64,000 bases of DNA, from positions 62,001 to 126,000 of the forward strand of contig NZ_JAUSTI010000005.1 of assembly GCF_030812775.1 (NCBI RefSeq), in the 5' to 3' direction. The notes beneath the pieces are model-generated. The model worked only from the letters and a program-made list of their open reading frames with translations, searched no databases and was not told the DNA's origin. This document shows positions 1 through 7,813 of the stretch, piece after piece. Made by a program: the position numbers and the translations under genes. Position 1 is the stretch's first letter. The number at the start of each line of letters is the position of its first letter. The stretch comes from Paenibacillus tundrae (GTDB lineage: Bacteria; Bacillota; Bacilli; Paenibacillales; Paenibacillaceae).

Positions 1-120
1 GCATTCAAAACCCAAAACTTCGGTCTCAGCTCGGCGATGTCCTGGCTATACACGATCGTCATTGGACTCGTGCTTGTTGTTGTCGGCTGGGTGTTGTCCC
101 GGCGCGTTCATTATAACTAA
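1..120 (+). CDS. Sugar ABC transporter permease, 3' end only
   Basis: The first 39 codons are open from the window edge to a TAA at 118-120. They encode a hydrophobic helix followed by a short basic tail ending SRRVHYN. This is the usual C-terminus of a MalF/UgpA-type permease: one last membrane helix, then a positively charged cytoplasmic end. The next gene, 38 bp downstream, is a MalG/UgpE-type permease, so this is almost certainly the first permease of the pair. Everything upstream, including the EAA loop and probably the binding protein, lies outside the window. Assignment rests on context and topology only. Confidence 0.72.
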   Translation, partial: AFKTQNFGLSSAMSWLYTIVIGLVLVVVGWVLSRRVHYN

Positions 121-158
121 CAGACCATTTAGATTACGCCTGAAGGAGGCATTAGACT

Positions 159-1169
159 ATGGCTGCGTCCGGAACAGATCGCATGGTAGTCGTCCCCAAA
201 GAAAATGTTCATATGCACAGGGTGCGAAACAAAACATCGGACCTGCTCTATTCCATCTTCCGATATGCACTGGTCATTGGGATATCGTTTATTATCCTAT
301 ATCCATTGTTTCTCAAAATTTCGGTTACCTTCAAGGATAAGCAGGATATTTATAATCCAACGATCTATATGATTCCGCAACATTTCACGTTGGATAATAT
401 TAAGCTTGCGGCGCAGGTGATGGATTACCTGCCTTTGCTTGCAAATACACTCTTATTTGTAACCATCACCACCATACTCACGGCAATATCTTGTGCTCTT
501 GCTGGATATGGGTTTGCACGTTTTTCTTTTCCGGGTAGTAATGTGCTATTTGTACTTGTCATTCTTACGATTTTGGTGCCGACCAGCACCTTGATGGTGC
601 CGATGTATCTGCACTTCCGTAGCTTTGACTTTATGGGTATTATTCAATTGTTTACCGGGCGAGACGGGATTAATTTGCTCAATACGTACTGGCCGTCCAT
701 TATTACAGCAGCAACGGCGGGCGGGCTAAAGGCAGGTTTGTTCATTTATATTTTCCGTCAGTTCTTCAAAGGCATGCCTAAAGAGATCGAAGAAGCCGCA
801 TTGATCGACGGTGCGGGTGGATTTCGAACATTTGCTAGAATTATGTTACCCAATGCCATATCACCGCTGATTACAGTTATTCTGTTTTCATTTGTATGGC
901 AGTATAACGATACATTCTACTCGGCATTGTTCATGAGTGAGAGCCCACTTATCTCACTTAAGGTCGCTTCATTACCTGCACAGGCGAACCAATTGATTCC
1001 GCAACTCATGGGCTTTGGTTCCAACTCGGGTATGAAGGCAGACCCGAACTATGTTGCGATGATTGTAGACACAGGCATTTTGCTCGCTATTGCCCCGTTA
1101 ATTATTTTGTATTTGTTTGTACAGCGGTATTTCGTTGAGAGTATCGAGCGTTCTGGAATCGTTGGTTAA
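159..1169 (+). CDS. Carbohydrate ABC transporter permease (MalG/UgpE family)
   Basis: Inner-membrane subunit of a sugar importer, 336 aa. It has about six membrane helices. The cytoplasmic EAA loop is visible near residues 205-225 (PKEIEEAALIDGAGGFRTF), the coupling-helix motif that contacts the ATPase. The C-terminus ends PLIILYLFVQRYFVESIERSGIVG, typical of CUT1 permeases. ATG at 159 follows AAGGAGG at about 142-148. The N-terminus carries roughly 25 polar residues before the first helix, which is common in Paenibacillus CUT1 permeases. It pairs with the truncated permease just upstream. No ATPase lies nearby; CUT1 systems often share one such as MsmX (family knowledge). Substrate cannot be read from the sequence. 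Confidence 0.9.
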   Translation: MAASGTDRMVVVPKENVHMHRVRNKTSDLLYSIFRYALVIGISFIILYPLFLKISVTFKDKQDIYNPTIYMIPQHFTLDNIKLAAQVMDYLPLLANTLLFVTITTILTAISCALAGYGFARFSFPGSNVLFVLVILTILVPTSTLMVPMYLHFRSFDFMGIIQLFTGRDGINLLNTYWPSIITAATAGGLKAGLFIYIFRQFFKGMPKEIEEAALIDGAGGFRTFARIMLPNAISPLITVILFSFVWQYNDTFYSALFMSESPLISLKVASLPAQANQLIPQLMGFGSNSGMKADPNYVAMIVDTGILLAIAPLIILYLFVQRYFVESIERSGIVG

Positions 1170-1178
1170 ATCAGCAGG

Positions 1179-1219
1179 ACTCAAGTTCTTCATTAAGAAC
1201 TTGGGTCTGTTGTTTGTTA
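1179..1219 (+). terminator. Intrinsic terminator after permease operon
   Basis: CTCAAGTTCTT (1180-1190) pairs with AAGAACTTGGG (1195-1205) over a CATT loop, with one G-U pair, and is followed by the T-rich stretch TCTGTTGTTTGTT. It lies 10 bp after the permease stop and separates it from the DUF1349 gene. Confidence 0.7.
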
Positions 1220-1384
1220 TGCTGGTATCTAACCTAGGGAACACGTACTATATAGTGTCGTAGGGAATCAATGTAAAATAAATCGTTCTTTCGTTCAACT
1301 CCTATACAGGATAAGTCCCGTTGTTTAACGAATACAATAGAGAAACGAGCTTTCCTAATCCAATGACTAGAGGGGTTAAAATTC

Positions 1385-1990
1385 ATGAATCTATTTGAGC
1401 AATGTTCAGGTCAAACGTTATCCTCCAATTTGCAATGGTTAAATGAGCCAGCAGAGTGGTTCATTCAGGATGGAAATGTCACGATTACCGTTCCACCGGT
1501 AAGTGATTTTTTCATTGATCCAGCAGGTGCGGCGGTAAAGGCTTCTGCACCATACCTACATACAGTGATTAAGGGTGATTTCAGTATTGTTGCAAGAATA
1601 GAGGTGGATATGAGAGAGCAGTATGATTCGGGTTGTCTGATGATTATGGCAGATGATGTACACTGGGCTAAAGTATGTTTCGAATTTTTCGAAGGTCAGC
1701 CTTCTATTCTGAGTGTTGTGACACGGGGGAATTCCGATGATTGCGTATCATCCCCTGTAGACGTGAACAGGCCATATTTGCGCATTGCTCGCGCGGGTAA
1801 CAGCTTTGCGTTTCATTACTCACAGGATGGCGAGAAGTGGAAGCTGGTTCGATATTTTGGCATGGAATGTCCTGAAGAGATTAAGGTGGGTATTGTCGCC
1901 CAATCTCCTGTCGGACAGGGAAGCAAGTCAACATTTACAGAGGTACAGCTTCAGTATGGGGTAGACACAGATATTCGCCGCGTGAAGTGA
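1385..1990 (+). CDS. DUF1349 domain protein (concanavalin-like fold)
   Basis: A 201-aa soluble protein without signal peptide or membrane segment. The phrases EPAEWFIQDGNVTITVPP, VSDFFIDPAG and YDSGCLMIMADDVHWAKVCFEFF are characteristic of the DUF1349 family (YxiM/regulation-of-enolase-1-like, concanavalin A-like beta-sandwich). Family members are thought to bind or act on carbohydrate, but no catalytic role is established. ATG at 1385 follows AGAGGGGTT. The gene lies just behind a sugar importer but is separated from it by a terminator, so a functional link is only suggestive. It converges with the MFS gene, and its last codons form part of an inverted repeat. Confidence 0.82.
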   Translation: MNLFEQCSGQTLSSNLQWLNEPAEWFIQDGNVTITVPPVSDFFIDPAGAAVKASAPYLHTVIKGDFSIVARIEVDMREQYDSGCLMIMADDVHWAKVCFEFFEGQPSILSVVTRGNSDDCVSSPVDVNRPYLRIARAGNSFAFHYSQDGEKWKLVRYFGMECPEEIKVGIVAQSPVGQGSKSTFTEVQLQYGVDTDIRRVK

Positions 1991-2022
1991 CGGAGATCTG
2001 TGTCTACAAGCTATTTCACGCG
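1961..2022. terminator. Convergent-gene inverted repeats
   Basis: GTAGACACAGAT (1961-1972) pairs perfectly with ATCTGTGTCTAC (1996-2007). A second pair, CGCGTGAA (1979-1986) with TTCACGCG (2015-2022), crosses the first. The stretch covers the ends of the DUF1349 gene and of the convergent MFS gene. There is no clear T-run, so terminator function is inferred from position. Confidence 0.45.
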
Positions 2023-3126
2023 AATCAATAATCCGCACAAGCCCAGTACAGCAAAAGTCAGAAACGCAATCGTATTGGAGAACGTTTCAATGGTGTATCC
2101 TGCCATGGAAGAGCCTAAGAATTGTCCAACGCCGAGCGCGAGGAAGGCAAGGCTAATCCCAATGGATACATTTGGAGTGAAGAGTCTTGTCGCCCAAACG
2201 ATAAATACACTAGTTAGGAATATATATGTGCTGCCAAACATGATCGCTGAAGTCAGACTAGCAGTCATTGAAGGCAGTAGGATAACTCCAAGTGAGAGGG
2301 ATAATAACAGAATACCTAGACGGTAAGACCGGCGAATTTCAATGCGTTCAATAATACGTCCGGCACATCCACCGAGTATGCCCATTACCCCCATAACGAT
2401 CCAGAAAAGGACGGCTTCCGAATCGGAGGCTCCTTTTTCGTCTGTAAGGAAGTTTCGGGCAAACGTCCAATAGATTGCAGAACTAAAACCTGTTAACAGA
2501 CAAGCCATCAGTAACGCAGCACCAGGCCGGGTTGGCTTCATACATGCCCAGATCGATTTGGTACATGGGAGTGTTTTGGTCGCTGGGATGACACGTCTAT
2601 TCCATAACAGAACGACAATGCCGATCGCGGCAAATATGATGTAGGTTAAACGCCAGTAATCGGTCAACAGCCAATAGAGCGGGCCAGAGACAACGATTCC
2701 GAAGCTGGTTCCTGTATTGATCCAACTGTTGCCTCTCGCTTGCAAATGAGGTGCAAGTTCGGCATTAATGGTATTACCGAGAGCAGGGGAAGCCCAGCCT
2801 GTGCTTAGACCAGCGAGAAAGACGCTGAATGCAAGCACCCACGCATTCTGAGATAGAGCTATGCCTAGTAATCCAAGCACAGCACTGATTCCAGCCAATT
2901 GAAGCACATAATGATGCCCTTTGTGATTAATGATCAATGGAGCAGTCAGAAGGGACAGACAGTATGCAATGTAGGTTCCTGAGTTAATCGCACCCGAAGC
3001 AGCCTCGTTTAATTGCAGCGCTTCTGAAATTTCCGGCATAAACAGCCCATAACTGAAACGCCCAAAGGCGTAACATACAGCGATAAGTGCAATGCCTGGA
3101 AAGATAATTTTTTTCATTTGCTTCAC
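2011..3126 (-). CDS. MFS transporter, YbfB/YjiJ-like
   Basis: A 371-aa major facilitator with about twelve predicted helices. The N-terminus (FGRFSYGLFMPEISEALQLNEAASGAINSGTY) and the loop GLSTGWASPALGNTI match the YbfB/YjiJ branch of MFS proteins, whose substrates are unknown. It is probably a proton-coupled exporter of a small molecule. The ATG at 3126 is preceded on the - strand by AAAAGGCGGTGA. It is the second gene downstream of the TetR regulator on the same strand. A terminator lies between them, but the MFS gene has its own copy of the operator, so the regulator most likely represses both. Confidence 0.85.
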   Translation of the reverse strand: MKQMKKIIFPGIALIAVCYAFGRFSYGLFMPEISEALQLNEAASGAINSGTYIAYCLSLLTAPLIINHKGHHYVLQLAGISAVLGLLGIALSQNAWVLAFSVFLAGLSTGWASPALGNTINAELAPHLQARGNSWINTGTSFGIVVSGPLYWLLTDYWRLTYIIFAAIGIVVLLWNRRVIPATKTLPCTKSIWACMKPTRPGAALLMACLLTGFSSAIYWTFARNFLTDEKGASDSEAVLFWIVMGVMGILGGCAGRIIERIEIRRSYRLGILLLSLSLGVILLPSMTASLTSAIMFGSTYIFLTSVFIVWATRLFTPNVSIGISLAFLALGVGQFLGSSMAGYTIETFSNTIAFLTFAVLGLCGLLIRVK

Positions 3127-3134
3127 CGCCTTTT

Positions 3135-3154
3135 AGATAGAACGATCATTATAT
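3135..3154 (-). promoter_or_regulatory. Putative TetR operator in front of the MFS gene
   Basis: A 20-bp block at 3135-3154 is identical to one at 3762-3781 in front of the tetR gene. Its core, AGAACGATCATT, resembles the AACG-AT-CGTT type of TetR operator. On the - strand it contains TATAAT, the probable -10 box, so bound repressor would block the promoter directly. Confidence 0.6.
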
Positions 3155-3166
3155 TTCTTGCGAAAT

Positions 3167-3194
3167 AAAAAAGTGAGTTGAATTACTAACTCAC
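3167..3194 (-). terminator. Intrinsic terminator after tetR
   Basis: On the - strand GTGAGTT and AACTCAC form a 7-bp stem over an 8-nt loop, followed by six T. It lies just beyond the tetR stop codon and before the MFS promoter. Confidence 0.7.
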
Positions 3195-3202
3195 CCTGTG
3201 TA

Positions 3203-3739
3203 CTAGGATTTGAAACTTTTTTCCGTCATGTGAATCAGTTCTCTGCAGACGTTATGTACATCTTCTGTTTCGGCAAGTGCAGTCGAGCCCTCCAGTAGCA
3301 GGATAAACTGTAACAGCTCTCGGTCGCTCAGCGAGGGATTTAATTTTTTGATCAGGGTCATTACATGTTTTTTATGTGCATTTACCGTTTGTACGATGAT
3401 ATGATTGGCATCCCCTCCGAACTCCTCCTTAGCACGCAAAAACAAACATCCTCTGTTCTCATGTTCCATGAGCCAGCGTGCATGACCTTCAGCTAAATTA
3501 AGGAAGATGGGTTTCGATTGGTTGTCCGCATATTGCCGCAGTTGTTCGAGATAGCGCTGCTCCCGTCGCAGTAGGACTTCGACAATGAGATCATCCTTGG
3601 ATTCGAAGTGGTTGTATAATGTCATAATCGCGATTTCTGCATCTGTAATAATACGCTTTAAGCCGATGGCATGAAATCCATGGAGATAGAACAACTTTTC
3701 AGCTACATTTAACAGCATTTCCTTTTTGCTGCTCATCAT
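3203..3739 (-). CDS. TetR/AcrR family transcriptional repressor
   Basis: A 178-aa regulator with the classic TetR N-terminal helix-turn-helix at about residues 5-45: AEKLFYLHGFHAIGLKRI, then IMTLYNHFESKDDLIVEVL. The remainder is an all-helical ligand-binding and dimerisation domain. A GGAGT-type site on the - strand lies 8 nt before the ATG at 3739; TTG 3742 and ATG 3736 are less well spaced. It most likely represses itself and the neighbouring MFS exporter, because an identical 20-bp sequence overlaps the -10 box in front of each gene. The inducer is unknown. Confidence 0.88.
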   Translation of the reverse strand: MMSSKKEMLLNVAEKLFYLHGFHAIGLKRIITDAEIAIMTLYNHFESKDDLIVEVLLRREQRYLEQLRQYADNQSKPIFLNLAEGHARWLMEHENRGCLFLRAKEEFGGDANHIIVQTVNAHKKHVMTLIKKLNPSLSDRELLQFILLLEGSTALAETEDVHNVCRELIHMTEKSFKS

Positions 3740-3761
3740 CAATCATACTCCTTTCACTAGA

Positions 3762-3803
3762 AGATAGAACGATCATTATATCTAGTATGTTATATCCGTT
3801 CAA
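3762..3803 (-). promoter_or_regulatory. tetR promoter with overlapping operator
   Basis: Reading the - strand, TTGAAC (3798-3803) and TATAAT (3775-3780) are 17 bp apart, a good SigA promoter. The second copy of the 20-bp operator block (3762-3781) covers the -10 box, which implies autorepression by the TetR protein. Confidence 0.65.
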
Positions 3804-4069
3804 TTAAATTGTCAATTTATGTGAATGTATCAGGATATCTTTATTCTCCGCTGTAGTTACTACTATTGAGTCACCTAATTTTAAAAATATTATAAATAGC
3901 GGTATATGAGATCTTACGTATGAAATTGAATTTTGGATCAATGCATTGAGAAACTCGTCTATTTTATTGAGCCTATATAAACATGGTATAGTGAAAATGA
4001 ATGTTTTTGAGTGAAGTGATTGTGTAGTCAAATAAAAAGAGTCAGGGAAGCAAGGAGAGGATTCATATC

Positions 4070-4633
4070 CTGCACGAAGAGAGATGCATTCAGACCATTA
4101 AACATCATAAGATAATGTTGCAAGATTTACAGCATGTCCGCAGTCTTCATCTGCCACAGTGCTACATCGGAGCAGGATATGTCCGTAACTATATTTGGGA
4201 TGAACTGCATGGATACGAACATCGTGAACTACATGACGATATTGATGTGGTCTATTATGATGCAGAAGATATAAGCGAGGATCGGGATACGATGCTGGAA
4301 AAAGAGCTTCAACAGGTTACTGGGAATCCCAAATGGTCTGTGAAAAATCAGGCAAGGATGCATCTGCGTAATCATACCAAGCCTTATAAGTCGACAGAGG
4401 ATGCCCTTCGGTATTGGCCTGAGATCGTAACGGCTATAGCTGTACAGCTTGATGAGCAAGATAACATTCGCATCTGTGCCCCACATGGGCTGGAGGATCT
4501 GTATCGGTTGATCGTACGTAAAAGCCCGTTCTTCATGGATGCAGATTATTATAATCAGCGGGTGGAGAAGAAGTGCTGGCAACAACGGTGGCCTAAGCTC
4601 AACATAATCATTGCACAGGGAGGGAAAGCATGA
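4070..4633 (+). CDS. Nucleotidyltransferase family protein (DUF925/COG3575)
   Basis: A small soluble protein with nucleotidyltransferase-fold motifs: IGAGYVRNYIWDELHGY near the N-terminus and DDIDVVYYD, whose acidic residues would bind metal. Activity on a specific substrate is not established for this family. The first ATG is at 4115, but homologous proteins as I recall them have about 15-20 residues before the VRxLxLP motif, and the reading frame stays open upstream with matching helical sequence. A strong AAGGAGAGG at 4052-4060 sits 9 nt before an in-frame CTG at 4070, so I place the start there. ATC 4067 is an alternative. If wrong, the gene starts at 4115 (172 aa). It overlaps the next gene by 4 bp. 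Confidence 0.75.
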   Translation: MHEERCIQTIKHHKIMLQDLQHVRSLHLPQCYIGAGYVRNYIWDELHGYEHRELHDDIDVVYYDAEDISEDRDTMLEKELQQVTGNPKWSVKNQARMHLRNHTKPYKSTEDALRYWPEIVTAIAVQLDEQDNIRICAPHGLEDLYRLIVRKSPFFMDADYYNQRVEKKCWQQRWPKLNIIIAQGGKA

Positions 4634-5370
4634 GGAAGATCACGACATTTTTACGAGAGAAAGGCCTCATCATTGATATTATTTTACTCGTATGTTTAGT
4701 TATTTTTCTAATGATCTGGGGTAGGGATTTTGCAGTCACGTTTTTTGGTGCGATCAGTGTGGCATTTATGGTATTACGGCGTATCGATTACGAGAAGCAT
4801 GTTGTGCTGAAACGTATTATCCTGACTGGATTGGGCATTGTGGCGGTTTCGTTTATCATTATTGAAGCTCTTGTATTTACCCAATTGGGAGCAAATGATC
4901 AGGAAGAAGCGGATTATGTCATCATATTAGGATCGGGCATTAAAGGTACAGAGCTGTCGCTTACGCTCAAACAACGATTGGATGCCAGCCTGGATTATAT
5001 TCAAGCCCATCCGCAGATTCCCGTCATCGTTTCCGGAGGGCAGGGGCCAGGAGAAGACATCACAGAAGCCCTTGCCATGAAAACATATCTGTTGACTCAG
5101 GGGATTAACGCTAACCGAATTATCATGGAGGATCGCTCCACATCGACAAAAGAGAACTTAGTTTTCTCCAAGAAAATAATAGATCAAGCTGGGGTGATGA
5201 ACCCTGAGATCATGATTGTAACGAGTGATTTTCATATGTTCCGTGCGAAGTATTTGGCGGTTAAAAGTGGATACTCTGCCGATTATGGTATCTCAGCTTC
5301 ATCGCCAGTACACCTCAAACCGATCTATATGATTCGTGAATATCTAGCCGTGATCAAGGCGTTGATTTAG
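4630..5370 (+). CDS. YdcF family membrane protein (DUF218)
   Basis: A 246-aa protein with about three N-terminal membrane helices (residues 12-32, 36-50 and 62-84), then a DUF218 domain. That domain starts at EADYVIILGSGI and runs through VIVSGGQGPGE, DRSTSTKENLVFS and VTSDFHMFRAKYLA. Related proteins are SanA, ElyC and YdcF, linked to envelope or vancomycin-related phenotypes in E. coli; the biochemical role is unclear. Its ATG overlaps the stop of the nucleotidyltransferase gene (ATGA), which indicates translational coupling. A terminator follows directly. Confidence 0.87.
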   Translation: MRKITTFLREKGLIIDIILLVCLVIFLMIWGRDFAVTFFGAISVAFMVLRRIDYEKHVVLKRIILTGLGIVAVSFIIIEALVFTQLGANDQEEADYVIILGSGIKGTELSLTLKQRLDASLDYIQAHPQIPVIVSGGQGPGEDITEALAMKTYLLTQGINANRIIMEDRSTSTKENLVFSKKIIDQAGVMNPEIMIVTSDFHMFRAKYLAVKSGYSADYGISASSPVHLKPIYMIREYLAVIKALI

Positions 5371-5374
5371 ATTT

Positions 5375-5415
5375 ACAGCCATGGAGTGCCAAATGCGCTC
5401 TGTGGCTGTTTTTAT
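5375..5415 (+). terminator. Intrinsic terminator after ydcF-like gene
   Basis: ACAGCCA at 5375 pairs with TGGCTGT ending at 5409 and is followed by a run of T (TTTTTATT). It ends the nucleotidyltransferase-YdcF unit. Confidence 0.75.
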
Positions 5416-5487
5416 TAGAAGAACAGAAATATGTAGTACAATAGGATATAGTTGGAAGAACGTGGAGGAAGGAAGGAATCGGATACG

Positions 5488-6045
5488 ATGAAGACACACA
5501 TCTTGTTGTTTGAAGGTTATGTTTCGTTTGAAATTATGTTAGCAAGTTATTTCATGAAAACCCAAGGTGACGTGATTACAGTGGCTTTGGATGAAGGAGC
5601 TCTTCGTTCATATGAGGGGTTATCCGTTAATCCAGATCTAATGATGAATCAGATTGATCCGTCTACGGTGGAACTGTTAATCATCCCAGGAGGGGATGTG
5701 ACCTCACTGCTTAAGCGAGAAGAATTGATGGACTGGCTGCGCATACTGAATGGACAAATGACTCCAATTGCAGCCATCTGTTCAGGAACCTTATTGCTTG
5801 GTCAAGCGCAAATTCTGGAGGATAAATCCTTTACGACTAACGCAGAGGCACAGATGAGAGACATCACTACCCAAGGGGTGTATATGAATACCAATGTTGT
5901 CGTTGATGGGCATATTATAACAGCTAAGGCCAATGCGTATGTCGATTTTGGTATTGAGGTTGGTAAGGTCATGAATATCTATTCGAGCACGGAGGATCTG
6001 GAAGAAACGATTGAAGTGTTCAAATATTTCAAAGCTAAACCATGA
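5488..6045 (+). CDS. DJ-1/PfpI family protein
   Basis: A 185-aa single-domain protein of the DJ-1/PfpI superfamily. The nucleophile elbow is IAAICSGTLLLGQA, with the cysteine in the expected strand-loop-helix position. The motif LLIIPGGDV supplies the conserved Gly-rich turn. The family includes glyoxalases/deglycases, chaperones and AraC-associated sensors; this one lacks a DNA-binding domain, so its activity stays open. I chose ATG 5488 (MKTHILLFEG) over TTG 5452 because the strand-forming start of the fold begins there and a GGAGGAAGGAAGG tract lies upstream. Confidence 0.83.
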   Translation: MKTHILLFEGYVSFEIMLASYFMKTQGDVITVALDEGALRSYEGLSVNPDLMMNQIDPSTVELLIIPGGDVTSLLKREELMDWLRILNGQMTPIAAICSGTLLLGQAQILEDKSFTTNAEAQMRDITTQGVYMNTNVVVDGHIITAKANAYVDFGIEVGKVMNIYSSTEDLEETIEVFKYFKAKP

Positions 6046-6089
6046 TATAATATGTGGCGTTAATATAGAAGAACGAGATATAGGAGTGA

Positions 6090-6611
6090 ATGATCATTAC
6101 TGCATTTAAATTAGCTTCTTTATACGAACAGAAGCAGATCACAACAAACGATATGGAAGAGATTGTACGGATACTGGCACAGGCGCCATTATTATATGAT
6201 GACGGACAGACCATTCAAGTTCAGGATTTCGTAAATAGCTTGGAGATTACGCTGCAACCGAGTGCTCGTCCTGCAGTAATTGAGCTGTATGAACTCGCTG
6301 TACAGGCTTGCCGCCAATATGCGGATAACTCGACATATGAACAGTTTCAGGATGCATTAGGGTTACAGGCTGAGTTGTGGCAGGAAGAAGTGCTGACACT
6401 GGCGATGTGGATGAACTGGTTGAAGCAGATCGCTGAGGGACATCGAACTTTACCAGAGTATCATTTTGAAGCTATGCTCGGGGCGTTACCGGATGGGTTC
6501 ATGATCCATGATTTTTATGATGAGCTACGATATCAATTGGAGCAGAATCCTTCCAATGATTGGGCGATGCAAGAGCGTGATCGATTGTATGCTGCTATGG
6601 GAGCAAAATAA
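6090..6611 (+). CDS. Hypothetical protein, 173 aa
   Basis: I do not recognise this protein. It is acidic, probably all-helical and soluble, rich in Gln, Glu and Leu, with no signal peptide, membrane helix or cysteine pair. ATG at 6090 follows AGGAG only 3-4 nt upstream, which is a little tight. It lies 44 bp after the DJ-1-like gene on the same strand and may be co-transcribed. Codon use looks like that of the neighbours, and the open frame fills the gap between recognised genes, so it is very likely real. Confidence 0.72.
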   Translation: MIITAFKLASLYEQKQITTNDMEEIVRILAQAPLLYDDGQTIQVQDFVNSLEITLQPSARPAVIELYELAVQACRQYADNSTYEQFQDALGLQAELWQEEVLTLAMWMNWLKQIAEGHRTLPEYHFEAMLGALPDGFMIHDFYDELRYQLEQNPSNDWAMQERDRLYAAMGAK

Positions 6612-6737
6612 AGGTTCATTCGATTATGAAACTAGCTGATGCTGTGTTATGCCGTATGTAAAAGGTTGCTTGTTAAGTCCGTTGTGAACGTACCCTACGT
6701 TAATCGTCTTATACCCAAATGGAAATGAGGGGATGGA

Positions 6738-7628
6738 ATGAATAAGGTCGTTTTGGCAGGTGGAACTGGATTTGTAGGTCAGGATTTTGCTAGGCGGTTT
6801 AAGCAGCTAGGTTATGAGGTGGGTATTATCTCACGCCAATCTGGTCATATAGCCTGGGAGGATCGAGAAGGCATCATTCAAGCGCTGGAAGGTGCCGAGT
6901 TATTAATTAATCTGGCTGGCAAATCTGTGAACTGTAGATACACAGAAGAAAACCGCAGGATCATTCTGGAGTCCCGCACACAAACCACGCGTATTCTTGG
7001 GGAGAGTGTCTTGTCCTGTAAAAACCCTCCTAAACTATGGATTAACTCAAGCACAGCTACCATATATCGACATGCTGAGGATCGACCTATGACGGAACAG
7101 GACGGGGAGATCGGTACAGGCTTCTCGGTAGATGTAGCTACAGCATGGGAGCAAGCTTTTTTTGAATTCAGTTTGCCTTCTACCCGGCAGATTGCACTAC
7201 GAATTGCCATTGTGCTGGGGAACGGCGGGGTCATGGAGCCTTTAACGAATTTGGTTCGTTTTAGGTTAGGTGGTTCTCAGGGTTCTGGAAGGCAGCAGTT
7301 CAGTTGGATTCATATCGAGGATCTGTTTCGGATGGTGATCTATTTACAGGAGCATCCTCAGTTGGAAGGTGTATTCAACGCCTCCTCACCTCATCCTGTT
7401 ACCAATCGTCATTTGATGGCAGCGCTGAGACAACAAATGGGTGTGGGATGGGGACTCTCTTCACCGCGCTGGATGTTAGAATTCGGTGCTCGTATCATTC
7501 GAACGGAGACAGAACTCGTGCTGAAGAGTCGTTGGGTCATTCCCGCGAGATTAGAGCATGAAGGCTTCGTATTCACATATAATACACTGGATACAGCGCT
7601 CGCTGAGATCCTCAAGCAGAAGAATTAA
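6738..7628 (+). CDS. TIGR01777 family NAD(P)-dependent epimerase-like oxidoreductase
   Basis: A 296-aa extended short-chain dehydrogenase-like protein. The N-terminal Rossmann motif is VVLAGGTGFVGQDFARRF. The segments LINLAGKSVNCRYTEENR and SSTATIYRHAEDRPMTE are signature parts of the TIGR01777 group (YfhF/YfcH/SulA-like). The canonical active-site Tyr-x-x-x-Lys is replaced in this group (IYRH here), so catalysis is uncertain. The C-terminal part, from about residue 250, is the small DUF1731-type end. ATG at 6738 has a GAGGGGATGGA leader. A good terminator follows at 7704. Confidence 0.86.
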   Translation: MNKVVLAGGTGFVGQDFARRFKQLGYEVGIISRQSGHIAWEDREGIIQALEGAELLINLAGKSVNCRYTEENRRIILESRTQTTRILGESVLSCKNPPKLWINSSTATIYRHAEDRPMTEQDGEIGTGFSVDVATAWEQAFFEFSLPSTRQIALRIAIVLGNGGVMEPLTNLVRFRLGGSQGSGRQQFSWIHIEDLFRMVIYLQEHPQLEGVFNASSPHPVTNRHLMAALRQQMGVGWGLSSPRWMLEFGARIIRTETELVLKSRWVIPARLEHEGFVFTYNTLDTALAEILKQKN

Positions 7629-7703
7629 TCTATACGGCTATTCAGCCTCAGAAAGAAAGGTTGTTCTGAAGAAGATGTAACTTACCTATATAGCAACACG
7701 ATG

Positions 7704-7740
7704 AGAAGGGCAGCGGCGACTGTCCTTCTGTTATTCTCTT
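7704..7740 (+). terminator. Intrinsic terminator
   Basis: AGAAGGGCAG (7704-7713) pairs with CTGTCCTTCT (7720-7729) over a CGGCGA loop, with one G-U pair, and is followed by GTTATTCTCTTTG. Confidence 0.65.
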
Positions 7741-7813
7741 TGCACGTCTTGGCATGAGGTATAGAGAACGTAGAGATTGCTTGGCAAACGCAGTGAGGAA
7801 GAAGGTGAATTTA

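Noticed and set aside
3804..4031. 75-aa open frame on the - strand
   Set aside because: It starts at TTG without a ribosome site, overlaps the tetR promoter and has no recognisable features.
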